In this document: positions 1 through 8,028 of the stretch, in pieces
Layout of the letters: every line of letters begins with the position of its first letter
Position numbering within the stretch: position 1 is the first letter of the stretch
Virus record (IMG/VR): IMGVR_UViG_3300047496_000140
Span: 1-40,245 of that record
Length of the DNA stretch: 40,245 nucleotides
Strand: one strand, 5' to 3'
Origin: a virus
The notes under the pieces: model-generated
What the model was told of the DNA's origin: nothing
Seen by the model: the letters and a program-made list of their open reading frames with translations, nothing else
Databases searched by the model: none
Made by a program: the position numbers and the translations under genes

Positions 1-127
1 GAATTCGACTATGTCCCCCTTGGTATGCTTGATGCGGTGCCACAGCTCGTAATTGCGGATTTTCTCGTCATCCGAGAGCGGTCCACCGCTGGAATTCACA
101 GAGACCGACAGCGCGCGCAGCAGCGCC
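1..127. repeat. Terminal direct repeat, left copy (circular overlap)
   Basis: These 127 bases are identical to the last 127 bases of the window. A gene that reads without interruption across the join (231 back through 1, then 40118 to 40032) shows the molecule is circular or circularly permuted. The repeat length equals a common assembler k-mer, so it is most likely an assembly overlap and not a biological terminal repeat. Confidence 0.95.
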
Positions 128-231
128 ACACGCATGAGGAGCTTCAGGTCCGAGCCGTCGGCCTTCTTCTCGGTGAGGGGCCCGTCGGTTTCTGGATCGA
201 TGAGCTGGGTCTGGAGTTCGATTTTTGGCAT
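1..231 (-). CDS. Small phage protein split by the circle join (N-terminal part)
   Basis: Start ATG at 231 overlaps the TGA of the upstream cupin-like gene (ATGA). The frame stays open to base 1 and continues at 40118 down to the stop at 40032, giving 105 residues in the circular molecule. It begins MPKIELQTQL, is rich in Leu and acidic residues, and ends with a C-terminal half containing a PEEIVVLRK helix. The layout (beta-like N-terminus, helical C-terminus ending in GQVRALLG) resembles small unknown proteins found near tail or lysis genes of many phages. The function is not known; a tail-assembly role is only a guess from position after the adhesin genes. Confidence 0.8.
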   Translation of the reverse strand, partial: MPKIELQTQLIDPETDGPLTEKKADGSDLKLLMRVALLRALSVSVNSSGGPLSDDEKIRNYELWHRIKHTKGDIVEF

Positions 232-608
232 CAGCGTCCCTCTAGTGGATAGGTCATCGGGGCGAGCTGTGCGAATCCCGCCAGCTCCTCCGGCGGGAGG
301 CAAGAGTACTCCGGCGGCATGCCGCAGTTGAAGCGATTTAACAGCACCGTGCCATCCTCGAGCGCCATGATCTCGTGATCGCGCTTGGAGTCGAAGCTGC
401 AAAGGCCATCCAGCGGGGTGAGCACCCGCGCATCGATGCGATCGGGGCGGTAGATCTCGGCCGCCCCCTTGAGCACCTCAACCGAGTGCTCCATCACTTC
501 CCGGTCGTGCGCGTGCATCGGCAGGCCCTGGCCGCGGCGGTCGAAGGTATAGCGGATACCATAGGTGCCATCGTTGAGCGCCATATGCAGGAAGCGCACG
601 CCGTTCAT
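231..608 (-). CDS. Cupin-fold-like small protein
   Basis: This 125-residue protein starts at ATG 608, overlapping the TGA of the Gly-rich gene. Residues 26-48 approximate the cupin motif 1 pattern: Gly, five residues, HAH (32-34), an acidic cluster with Glu40, then a Gly at 48. A second His (78) precedes an acidic turn, as expected for the second half of a small beta-barrel. Cupins bind a metal or a sugar/acid ligand. Here the gene sits between a Gly-rich adhesin-like protein and a small unknown gene, so it may act on, or be part of, the tail tip. The fold is inferred from motif spacing only and an enzymatic role is unproven. Confidence 0.6.
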   Translation of the reverse strand: MNGVRFLHMALNDGTYGIRYTFDRRGQGLPMHAHDREVMEHSVEVLKGAAEIYRPDRIDARVLTPLDGLCSFDSKRDHEIMALEDGTVLLNRFNCGMPPEYSCLPPEELAGFAQLAPMTYPLEGR

Positions 609-1312
609 GTGTAGCTTGCGATCATCTTGCCGGTTGTGCCGAGCGTGCGGCCGATGTTGGAGGCACCCTCACCCCCGTGGCCGCCCGCGCTCCCGGTGCC
701 ATTCACCCCCACCACGCCTGCCCCTCCAGTGCCACCTGATCCGGCAAGGCCGGTGGCCCCGGCATTGCCCGCCGTGTTCGCCTGCGTGCCCCCGGTGCCG
801 ATCGCACCCGCCGCTCCGGCTGTGCCCAGCGGGCCGGTCCCGCCGCTGCCGCCAAAGCCTGCCGTCATCGTGGCCCAGCCGGTCATGGTGCCGGCGACAA
901 TCGAGGTGGCTGTGCCGGTGGCGCCTGAGCCGATGGTCACCGTCCAGGTCAGTCCCCCTTTGGTGACCACCGAGAATGAGGTGCGCGAATAGCCGCCCGA
1001 CCCTCCTCCGCCACCGCCGGATGCGGTACAGCCGGAACCTGATCCCGCCCCTCCGCTACCGGTCTCACCCCAGGCCTCCATGATCACCGTGCTAGCACCG
1101 CTGGGCACGGTCTCGGTGCCAGAGGCGGTGCGAGTGGAGATGACCGGCGTAAAGCCGGCTCCAAAGAGCGCGAGGACAGCGCCATTGGCCCGGATGCGGT
1201 AGTCGCGGCGCAGGGCGCGCGCGCGGCGCCTGACCTTCCCGCGGGCCCAGGCGGGAAGCTCGCGTCGGGTCTTCACCCGCTCGCCATCGAGCAGCAGGCG
1301 GACCTTGTGCAT
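605..1312 (-). CDS. Gly-rich adhesin-like tail protein
   Basis: The start chosen is ATG 1312, which overlaps the stop of the tail-fibre gene as ATGA; an upstream in-frame start would overlap that gene by over 100 bp. The protein has 235 residues. Residues 11-40 are strongly basic (many Arg/Lys), and residues 45-80 look like a beta-rich segment. Residues 85-110 and 150-225 are Gly/Ala/Thr-rich low-complexity tracts of GGSGG and GTGG type. Such tracts occur in phage tip adhesins where poly-Gly helices pack into a rigid scaffold and the loops bind receptor. Coupling to the fibre gene supports a role at the fibre tip. A capsid decoration role is less likely given position. Confidence 0.65.
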   Translation of the reverse strand: MHKVRLLLDGERVKTRRELPAWARGKVRRRARALRRDYRIRANGAVLALFGAGFTPVISTRTASGTETVPSGASTVIMEAWGETGSGGAGSGSGCTASGGGGGGSGGYSRTSFSVVTKGGLTWTVTIGSGATGTATSIVAGTMTGWATMTAGFGGSGGTGPLGTAGAAGAIGTGGTQANTAGNAGATGLAGSGGTGGAGVVGVNGTGSAGGHGGEGASNIGRTLGTTGKMIASYT

Positions 1313-2607
1313 CAGGAAATGCCGCTGCCGGAGATCACCCATTGCGTGGAGTTCGCCTTGTAGAGCGTCGCCACAGCGAACTGGGCAAGCGTGCGGCTGC
1401 CGGTGGTGCCTGATGGGGACCAAAAGAGCGTGTCACTCGTGATCGCGACTGTCACAGCCGTGGCGCTGAAGTTGGATAGAACGATGACCGTGCCGACGGG
1501 GAAGGCCACTGAGGCATTGGCCGGGATCGTCCAGGTGACCGCGCCCGCGCCAGAGCGGAAAATGCTCTTGCCGCGGTCCGACAAAGCCAAGCCGTAGTTG
1601 GCATTCTGGTTATTCTGCGGTGCCTCCAGATAGCCGACCTGGAAGCACCCGGTGAGGCCTGCGGTGACCGCAGGGGGTGCCTGAATGAAGGCCTGGCCGT
1701 CGCCCTGGATATAGAACAGGTTGAGCGAGTTAGCCTGGTTATTGACGAGCATCGCCTTGTCGGCCGTGGTCGTTCCGGCGCGCACCTGCAGGCCTTGGGA
1801 CTGGCCGCTCGTGCTCGATCCCAGGAGGGTCGCGGCGTAGTTATTCGCCACCCCCGTAATGGTCATCGTGTCGGCGCCAACGGCGGCCGGGAACGCCCAA
1901 GCGAAGCTCGTGCCATTGAGCGTGGCGCGGTTGCTGCCGCCCAGGGAGATCGAGGCGTTGCCGGAGGCCGCGACCTGGAGAATGAGCCCGTTCACCAGCC
2001 CAGAGCCGTTTCCGGCGATGGTGAGGCTGGCGCCGGAGCCGGCTACTGCCGAGACCGAGATCCCTGAACCACCCGCGGCCGGGGCGACATTCAGGCTTGC
2101 GCTGTTGAAGTTCGCAACGCCCGAGCCCTGGAAGGTATAGGTGGGGTTGTCGGTGGTGTTGCCGAAGGCATAGGCCGCGGTGAGGAGATCGAGCGCCAGG
2201 TGCCCGCTCTGGGCCTGGATCTGCAGCTCGAGGGTCGAGAGCACAGAGACCACCGACGTGCCGCCCACGGCAAGGGAGAGCCCGCCACCGCTGACATTCA
2301 GGCTGATGCCGGTGGAATCGGCATTGATCACCTGGAGCTGCGGATTGTTGCTCCCCCCGGTGCGCGAGAAGGCGGCAATCGTGCCGTCCGAGCCGCGCGA
2401 GAGGTTCATCACGATCGCGGCGGTCTGGGACCAGTTGAGCGTGCCGGTGGGCACGTTCAGGCCGTCTTTCGTCAGGCAGTTATTTAGCCCCGTGGCGAAA
2501 TCCGAATCTTCCAGGTCGAACTTGGTCGAGCTGATTGGCAGGTTGTTGGCCGCGTCATTGCTCCAACTGGGATAGCCTCGGGTGTAAACCCCTGAATTCC
2601 AAGGCAT
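1312..2607 (-). CDS. Tail fibre / receptor-binding protein
   Basis: This 431-residue protein starts at ATG 2607. The N-terminus (about residues 1-50) has a Trp/Asn/Asp-rich pattern ending in a Leu-Thr-Lys-Asp-Gly turn, typical of phage tail-fibre or spike virion-anchor segments. The middle (about 60-330) is a Ser/Gly/Ala/Val repeat-rich stretch expected to form beta structure. The C-terminal 90 residues resemble a compact beta-sandwich seen at the end of fibres and adhesins. No hydrolase signature was recognised. The Gly-rich and cupin-like genes follow with 4-bp overlaps, suggesting a host-recognition cassette that is exchanged as a unit. Confidence 0.75.
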   Translation of the reverse strand: MPWNSGVYTRGYPSWSNDAANNLPISSTKFDLEDSDFATGLNNCLTKDGLNVPTGTLNWSQTAAIVMNLSRGSDGTIAAFSRTGGSNNPQLQVINADSTGISLNVSGGGLSLAVGGTSVVSVLSTLELQIQAQSGHLALDLLTAAYAFGNTTDNPTYTFQGSGVANFNSASLNVAPAAGGSGISVSAVAGSGASLTIAGNGSGLVNGLILQVAASGNASISLGGSNRATLNGTSFAWAFPAAVGADTMTITGVANNYAATLLGSSTSGQSQGLQVRAGTTTADKAMLVNNQANSLNLFYIQGDGQAFIQAPPAVTAGLTGCFQVGYLEAPQNNQNANYGLALSDRGKSIFRSGAGAVTWTIPANASVAFPVGTVIVLSNFSATAVTVAITSDTLFWSPSGTTGSRTLAQFAVATLYKANSTQWVISGSGIS

Positions 2608-2675
2608 TTTATCTGCGCTCCAAAGTGTGAAGCCGGTCTCGCTCCCTCAAGCGGGCCGGGCGTAGAGTGGGGTCC

Positions 2676-2954
2676 ATGGCAATCGCACTGATCATCATCG
2701 CAGGCCTTCTGGCGATGCCCCTTTTCGCCTGGCTCCGCACCCTCACATGGTGGGAGAACCTGATGCTGCTGGGGCTTGCCTGCTTCGCCTGCATGTGCGG
2801 CGGAACTAACCCGCTCGTGGCCGTCGCGCTCGCTCTCACCTTCGGTGCCTGCGCGCTGGTGGTCTGGGCGGCCGTCAAGTACTTCCAGTACCTCGCGACA
2901 CTGGGCCCTATCGCCATCGTCATCTTTCTGCTGGCGTTCATCGCCTTCAGGTAA
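2676..2954 (+). CDS. Small multi-pass membrane protein on the opposite strand
   Basis: This 92-residue product is almost entirely hydrophobic: segments at about 2-19, 28-42, 46-66 and 76-91, broken by a WW pair and two short charged spots. ATG 2676 is preferred over an in-frame GTG at 2667. It fills the only sizeable gap (2608-2955) in the leftward late genes and is the only rightward gene within them. Candidates include a holin/antiholin or a superinfection-exclusion protein; none is proven. The Shine-Dalgarno is only a weak GGGG. The reverse-strand readings of the same DNA are Arg/His/Ala-rich and unconvincing. Confidence 0.6.
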   Translation: MAIALIIIAGLLAMPLFAWLRTLTWWENLMLLGLACFACMCGGTNPLVAVALALTFGACALVVWAAVKYFQYLATLGPIAIVIFLLAFIAFR

Positions 2955-2955
2955 A

Positions 2956-4485
2956 TCACTGGGCCCCCGGCTGGAATGCGGCAAGCCCGGAGGCGAGCTG
3001 CTGAGGCGTGAGGCCGATTTTCACGCCCGCTCCGGGCAGTGCGCCGCGCTGACCCGCCCCGCTGAGCAGGTAGTTGCGCGCCGCCGCGCGCGCCGCAGGG
3101 ATCGCAGCCACACCGAGTGCGGTGCCAAGGCCTGCATGGCCTGCGCTCTGCCCGAGGTGTTCACCGACACCCGAGCCCAAGAGCGCCCCCCACATTGACA
3201 GGTGATTCACCGGTGAGCCCGAGGCGCTCGCGCTGAGGTTCGCCTTGGGGTACTGCGCGGCAAACTCGGCCGCATCCCGCAGCGGGCCGGTCATGGGCTC
3301 ATCGTTGCGCCAGGCGGCTGCAAGCTTCGGCCCGCTTACCGTGCCATCCGGCAGCATCGAATCCTGGATGAGGGAGGCCTTGGCATAGGTCTGCCGCGCC
3401 TGGCGGATCTGGGAAATCACGTTCGGCTTGACCCCGTTCCGCGGGTCCTGGGCTGCGCGCTCGAGCTCATCCTCGATAGCCTGCGCCACGCCCTTGTAGG
3501 TGCGCCCGAGCTCAGAATTGCCGGAGCTGAAGGCGTCCGATGCCTTCGAGCGCAGGAGCTTCACCGCGCTCACGCCCGCATCCCCGGTCATAGAGCCCTG
3601 GGTGTAGGTGTCAATGATCTTGCCGACGTCCGGGTTCGCAGCGCCCGGGAAGCTGGCATTGGCCCCGGTGTTCTCGGCCTCGACTTTCGCGAGTGCATCA
3701 AGGTAGGCGTCCGAGGTCTTGAACCGGGGAATGGCGCGGCCGGCGTCCCACGCTTGGCCGGCTTCCTTCTTCACCGCAGCCACAGCGTCCGGGGTCATTA
3801 CCTCGGGCTTAAGACCGATGGCCTGAGCTCCGATCGCCGTGCGCCCCGCATCGTTATCGATGCGCGCGAAATTCTGCACGTTATCTTTGCCGGCCACCGA
3901 TTCGATCGTGCGATTGGCGAGCGTGGGGTTGGTAGTGGAGGGGGGCACCTTGAGGCCCTGGGCCTGGAGGCGCGCAAGACTTGCGGCCATGGCCTGCGCG
4001 CGCGCCGTGGCAGGGGCCACGAATTGCGCGGGGGCCGGGTTCGTGACGCCACCGCCTGCCGGACCCCCAGCCAGGCCGCCGAGGAGCGCGCTGGCTCCCT
4101 TCTCGCCGAAGCCCTGCGGCTCGGGCATGCCGCCCTGATTTGTGAGCCAGCCTTGGAAGTCCTGGCTGTAAGGCAGCGAGTAGTCCGGGGTCGCCGGCTG
4201 GCCCATGGCCCTATGGAAGGCGTCGCCAATCAGATTGCGCGCGGCCACACCGGCATCCATCACCATGCCAGGCAGCGCCGTGGCACCAGTGATAAGAGCG
4301 CGCTCCGTGAGACCGGCGGCACGGTTCGCCTGGCCGACCAGGGTCTGCTCGTCCGCCGCCTTCTTCGCCTGCTGCGGCGGGATCGTGTCCGCGAAGGCAT
4401 TGGGCTGCGCGGGGGCGGAAGCGACAGCGGTGGGCTGCGCGCCCTCCACCAGATCGCTAAAAGCGTTGGTGGGCACGTCGCTCAT
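2956..4485 (-). CDS. Probable DNA-ejection / internal virion protein
   Basis: This 509-residue protein starts at ATG 4485, overlapping the stop of the preceding 616-residue gene by 4 bp. The N-terminal 45 residues are Ala/Pro-rich; residues 50-330 are helical and alanine-rich. Near the C-terminus (about 425-470) lies a Gly/Ala-rich stretch with GxxxG spacing that could insert in a membrane. Large Ala-rich helical proteins encoded just upstream of the fibre in short-tailed phages are typically packed in the head and ejected to form a DNA-translocation channel. No peptidase or lytic transglycosylase motif was seen. Assignment rests on position and composition. Confidence 0.55.
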   Translation of the reverse strand: MSDVPTNAFSDLVEGAQPTAVASAPAQPNAFADTIPPQQAKKAADEQTLVGQANRAAGLTERALITGATALPGMVMDAGVAARNLIGDAFHRAMGQPATPDYSLPYSQDFQGWLTNQGGMPEPQGFGEKGASALLGGLAGGPAGGGVTNPAPAQFVAPATARAQAMAASLARLQAQGLKVPPSTTNPTLANRTIESVAGKDNVQNFARIDNDAGRTAIGAQAIGLKPEVMTPDAVAAVKKEAGQAWDAGRAIPRFKTSDAYLDALAKVEAENTGANASFPGAANPDVGKIIDTYTQGSMTGDAGVSAVKLLRSKASDAFSSGNSELGRTYKGVAQAIEDELERAAQDPRNGVKPNVISQIRQARQTYAKASLIQDSMLPDGTVSGPKLAAAWRNDEPMTGPLRDAAEFAAQYPKANLSASASGSPVNHLSMWGALLGSGVGEHLGQSAGHAGLGTALGVAAIPAARAAARNYLLSGAGQRGALPGAGVKIGLTPQQLASGLAAFQPGAQ

Positions 4486-6332
4486 TTGCGGAAGTCAGGC
4501 GGCAGGTAACCGAACTGCTGCACAAAGTCGCCCTGGAGTTCTGGGTGTTGGCGCAGGCGCTCGATCGCGGCCGGAGGTGCGACCATTTTGGGCGGCTGAT
4601 AGACGGCCGCGTTGCGCTGGGCGTACTGGCTGGCGAAGGTCGATAGCGGAAACCTGCGCTGATAGGCGCCCTCGAAGCGGTTAGGATCACCCCCTTGGCT
4701 GATGTATTTCTCGTAATCGTTCTTGCGCTGGATGAAGTAGGCGCTTTTCGCGTCCTCCTGGCGCTGCAGGGCGTAGATCGCCTGGATGCCCATGGTGATC
4801 GAGGGCGACGCCTCATTTTTCTGCAGCATTACCTCGCTCTGGGCCATGCGCGGTCCGTAGATGGCGCGCGCACCCTGGATCGCCTGATTAACCAGGTTCT
4901 TGATCGCGATTTGGGTGCCGGCCGCATCCTGGGTGGCATCCTTGGGCACCAGCGCGCGGAGGCCCGGGATCTGGTTGAGGGTATTCCAGAAGCCGGCGAC
5001 GCCGGAGGCATTGGGGCCAGTGAATGACTGCGGCAGGTTCCGCAGCAGCTCGGTCGAGTACTCGAGCTTCTGGTCGGCCGTGTCCGCCTCCAGGCCCATC
5101 TGCTGGGACTGCTTGAGGTACTGCTCCGCGCGGCCCTTGTTGACCGCCTCCTGGAAGTTGCTCGGGCCGCCAATGGAGTTATCCACGGGCAGCTTGGGCA
5201 TCCCCGGCCACCAGCTCGAGGCGTCCGCACCGGCAGGGCCTGAGCCGTCTGCGGGGCCGGCAGCGCCACCGGCAGCCCCGGCAGCCCCGCCAGCCCCAGG
5301 TGGGCCCTGGGTGTGCGGGGGGAAGAACTGCGGCGCAGTGTAGCCGCCTGGCGCACCGGTAAGGCCTGGAGGGAGCTGGCCCGGGCTACCCGCTCCGGGC
5401 AGGCCGGCAACGCCCACCTGGGGCACAGTTCTGCCCGAGCCGCGCTCGATCTCATGGATGCCGCCGGCCTCTTTGCCGTACTCGGTGGCACCGGCCATCG
5501 TCATCTCGCCCTGGGCAACGCCTGGGATCATGTGCGCGGCGATGACGTTGCCGTTCGCGTCATAGGTCGGCTCCATGCCCGAAGGCAGAGCCGGGTTGCG
5601 GATAGTGAAGGTGGTTCCGTCGGGGTTCTTCCCCATGAGCATGCCGCCCGGGCGCGCCTCAAGGACACCTTCCTTCACTAATTTCTGGGTCAGCAGGCGC
5701 TGCGCAGCCCCCACATCCCCGCCCGTGGCGCGCACGGCTGTCTGCCAGCCTTCGGGGCCTGCGACCAGGGCCCCGTACTTCGCCGGGTCCTGCATAAACA
5801 TGCGCATGGCGATGGCCGGCGGCAATGCCATCGGATTGAGCGGGCCGGCTGCTGGGGCCATGCCATTGGCACCACCTGGAGGAGGTCCGCCACCGGGCGC
5901 TGGTGAGACTGGCGGCGCAGGAGAGGGAGCCCCGCCCCCAGCGCCAGCACCCGGTGGGGATGCTTGTGCGGCGGGAGGCGGAGAGGGGCTCGGGTTCTGG
6001 AATGAACCCCCGCCCCCCTGGTCCGGCTGCGAATTGGAAGGTCCAGGCGGGGCGCCACCGAAGGGCACCATCTGCTCCTGGTACATGCGCGCCATGTCCG
6101 GGGCGAGCGCCTGCATTTTCGAGCGCCCGAGGTGAGCTGCGAGAATCTGGGCCGCCGGCTGCACGAGCGATAGGCGCGAGCGGATGGGCCCCACGGTCGG
6201 GGCTTCCTGGACTGGCGTCATGCCCTGCTGCGTGAGCGCCTGGGCGATCATCATGCGGCGCTGGAGGTTGTACCACTCGGTGGGGTCGGCCCCCAGCGGC
6301 GGCATCCCTGAAGTCATGCTCGGGTCTGGCAT
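4482..6332 (-). CDS. Large Pro/Gly-rich virion (ejection-type) protein
   Basis: This 616-residue protein starts at ATG 6332, which overlaps the TGA of the 101-residue gene. Residues 1-90 are helical with Gln/Met; about 95-160 and 310-375 are long Pro/Gly/Ala-rich linkers. The C-terminal half (about 380-616) is helical with Gln, Lys and Tyr, including a region about mutual packing of short helices and a Pro-rich end. It lies between small Pro-rich proteins and the other ejection-type protein, matching the internal-core position in many podovirus-like genomes. No catalytic motif is visible. It could alternatively be a tail-needle or stopper accessory. Confidence 0.55.
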   Translation of the reverse strand: MPDPSMTSGMPPLGADPTEWYNLQRRMMIAQALTQQGMTPVQEAPTVGPIRSRLSLVQPAAQILAAHLGRSKMQALAPDMARMYQEQMVPFGGAPPGPSNSQPDQGGGGSFQNPSPSPPPAAQASPPGAGAGGGAPSPAPPVSPAPGGGPPPGGANGMAPAAGPLNPMALPPAIAMRMFMQDPAKYGALVAGPEGWQTAVRATGGDVGAAQRLLTQKLVKEGVLEARPGGMLMGKNPDGTTFTIRNPALPSGMEPTYDANGNVIAAHMIPGVAQGEMTMAGATEYGKEAGGIHEIERGSGRTVPQVGVAGLPGAGSPGQLPPGLTGAPGGYTAPQFFPPHTQGPPGAGGAAGAAGGAAGPADGSGPAGADASSWWPGMPKLPVDNSIGGPSNFQEAVNKGRAEQYLKQSQQMGLEADTADQKLEYSTELLRNLPQSFTGPNASGVAGFWNTLNQIPGLRALVPKDATQDAAGTQIAIKNLVNQAIQGARAIYGPRMAQSEVMLQKNEASPSITMGIQAIYALQRQEDAKSAYFIQRKNDYEKYISQGGDPNRFEGAYQRRFPLSTFASQYAQRNAAVYQPPKMVAPPAAIERLRQHPELQGDFVQQFGYLPPDFRK

Positions 6333-6637
6333 CAGACGTTCGCTCCGCCCCCGCCACCACCGGACATGTCAGGCACTACCGGTGAGGGTGTGGGCATCAG
6401 GGGGCTCATCTGCGAGCCCGCCGCCGCGTTGGGCGAGAAGTTACCGCCGGCCACCATCGGATTCTTGCCCTGGCGCATCTTGGCGAGCATCAGGGCATGG
6501 GCGAGATCGCCCAAGCCGCCCTGGAGCGCCTGCGGGCCCGCCGCGCTCGGCTTCATCGGCTGCATCCCCTGCGGGCCGATCATGGAGGGCTGGACGTTGC
6601 CAGCCTGACCGGGGGCGGGAAGCCATGTGTTTGGCAT
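6332..6637 (-). CDS. Small Met/Pro/Gly-rich structural-cluster protein
   Basis: This 101-residue protein starts at ATG 6637, nine bases after the stop of the 321-residue gene, with a GGAG-type ribosome site (AGGAGTTCG) in between. It has a central alpha-helical stretch (about 40-58) flanked by Met/Pro/Gly-rich disordered tails and ends in a run of Gly. No family recognised. Its place between two virion-protein genes with a 4-bp overlap suggests a minor head or ejection component. Confidence 0.6.
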   Translation of the reverse strand: MPNTWLPAPGQAGNVQPSMIGPQGMQPMKPSAAGPQALQGGLGDLAHALMLAKMRQGKNPMVAGGNFSPNAAAGSQMSPLMPTPSPVVPDMSGGGGGGANV

Positions 6638-6646
6638 ATCGAACTC

Positions 6647-7612
6647 CTAAGCCATGGCCGCAAGGATGGTGGCGATACTTCCGATGCCCGCATCCTCGGT
6701 GCCCACGTTCGCGTTGTAGTTGGCAAGCTGGCCCTGATAGGCGTTCTGGAAGGCCGTCATGATATCGGGCGTGCTCGTGCTCGCCGTGGGCAGTCCGCTC
6801 GAGCTGGGGATTTGGGCACCGCCCAGTCCGTTCAGACTCCCGGCAAGGCTTGCGACGCCTGAGCGCTGCGCGAGCTGGGCTTGCGCCTGGGCAATCGCAT
6901 CCGACTGGCTCATGCCCTTCGCCTGGTTCTGGGCGGTCAGGGTCTGCAGGTCCTGGCTGTACTGCTGGGAGTTGGACGTCGCCGCTTCGCCGTAATCGAC
7001 CTGGCTGATGTTCGCCCCGGTGTTCTCGGCAGCCCCTGCGGCCTGGAGGCCTGCCTGGGTGCGCTGGGCGTTGAACTGGCTCATGGCCGACTCGTAGGCC
7101 GGCGTGCCCGGGCCGTTGCCAGAATTCACGAGCTGCGCCTTCAACTGCTCCTCCTGGTTATCCAGGGCGGGGTTGATGGCGGCCATGTTGCCGGCAAGGG
7201 CGGTGTTCTGGGCGTTCTGCTGGAGCGCCTGCAGGCTCTGGCCCGAGGGCAGCGCTGACACGTTTGACGTGTCCAGGTTGGTCTGGATGTTCGGCGCGGT
7301 GCCCAGGGAGTCAAGCGCTCCGGTGGGCATCTGCCCCAGCTCCTGCTGCGCCTGATTGGTCGCGGTAAGGCCAGTCTGCTGCGTGCCCTGCAGGAGCTGC
7401 TGCTCGGGCTGCGTCAGGCTCGTGGTCTGGGTGTAGATCGGCGCCCCGGTGGTCGGGTCGTACCCTGAAATCTGGTTTGTCGTCGAGCCGGTGGGGCCGA
7501 CGGTGTCGGTGGCGTTGAGGGCCTTGTTGAAGGCTGCTGCCTCGGTGCCGTACTGGTACTGCGCGCCGGCTGTGGTGTACGGGTTTGGAGCGCTCGGTGC
7601 TGACTTGCCCAT
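6647..7612 (-). CDS. Podovirus-type internal / tail structural protein
   Basis: This 321-residue protein starts with MGKSAPSAPNPYTTA. This kind of start, followed by alanine-rich helix, a short segment with a GYDPTTGAPIYTQTT stretch and long Gln/Ala/Asn-rich helices, is shared by a common family of virion proteins in podovirus-like genomes. Residues 70-300 are almost wholly predicted helical and Gln/Ala-rich; there are no Cys residues. The start ATG at 7612 overlaps the TAA of the upstream gene by one base. The likely role is in the ejection complex; this comes from gene order, not from a catalytic signature. Confidence 0.65.
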   Translation of the reverse strand: MGKSAPSAPNPYTTAGAQYQYGTEAAAFNKALNATDTVGPTGSTTNQISGYDPTTGAPIYTQTTSLTQPEQQLLQGTQQTGLTATNQAQQELGQMPTGALDSLGTAPNIQTNLDTSNVSALPSGQSLQALQQNAQNTALAGNMAAINPALDNQEEQLKAQLVNSGNGPGTPAYESAMSQFNAQRTQAGLQAAGAAENTGANISQVDYGEAATSNSQQYSQDLQTLTAQNQAKGMSQSDAIAQAQAQLAQRSGVASLAGSLNGLGGAQIPSSSGLPTASTSTPDIMTAFQNAYQGQLANYNANVGTEDAGIGSIATILAAMA

Positions 7613-8028
7613 TAGCCTGGTGCCTTCTGTAGGACGCCGTTGACCATATTCACAGCCCCCGGATGGTATGCGATCGGTGCCTGGGCCTGCTGACGCGAGC
7701 CCAAGGCCGCGGCAAGTTGCTGCGGAGTGTGTCCGTTAGGGGCACCGGGCGTGCCGGCACCCGGAGCCGCAGGGGTCATCCACTGGCTCGGATTGGCCGC
7801 GGGGATGATGCCAGGGCCTGCGACCGGACCAGCAGGCTTTGCGAGAGCTGCCGCCGATCCCCCGGCTGGCACCCCGGTGGGCGTGGTCGGTCCCCACCAG
7901 TTGTTGTTGGGGCCGTAACTGGTCGGCTTGTTGGCGCCCACGCCCACCCCGAGCTCATCGCCCGCGAAGGATTGCAGCGGGTCGTTCTCCTGCGTGCCAG
8001 TCAGAAATTTGCCGATCGTCCCGCCCAT
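7612..8028 (-). CDS. Pro/Gly/Ala-rich virion-cluster protein
   Basis: This 138-residue protein starts at ATG 8028 (ATGA overlap with the gene before it). It begins with a short ordered segment (MGGTIGKFLTG), followed by a long Pro/Ala/Gly linker and a C-terminal helix with a QQLAAALGSRQQAQ pattern. No known domain. The same composition recurs in the genes on either side, so these may be related minor virion proteins. Confidence 0.6.
   Translation of the reverse strand: MGGTIGKFLTGTQENDPLQSFAGDELGVGVGANKPTSYGPNNNWWGPTTPTGVPAGGSAAALAKPAGPVAGPGIIPAANPSQWMTPAAPGAGTPGAPNGHTPQQLAAALGSRQQAQAPIAYHPGAVNMVNGVLQKAPG

Noticed and set aside
1-6. GAATTC at the very start (restriction cloning end?)
   Set aside because: The same site occurs within the overlap repeat and elsewhere (for example near 91 and 2593), and the 127-bp identity explains the end by assembly overlap.
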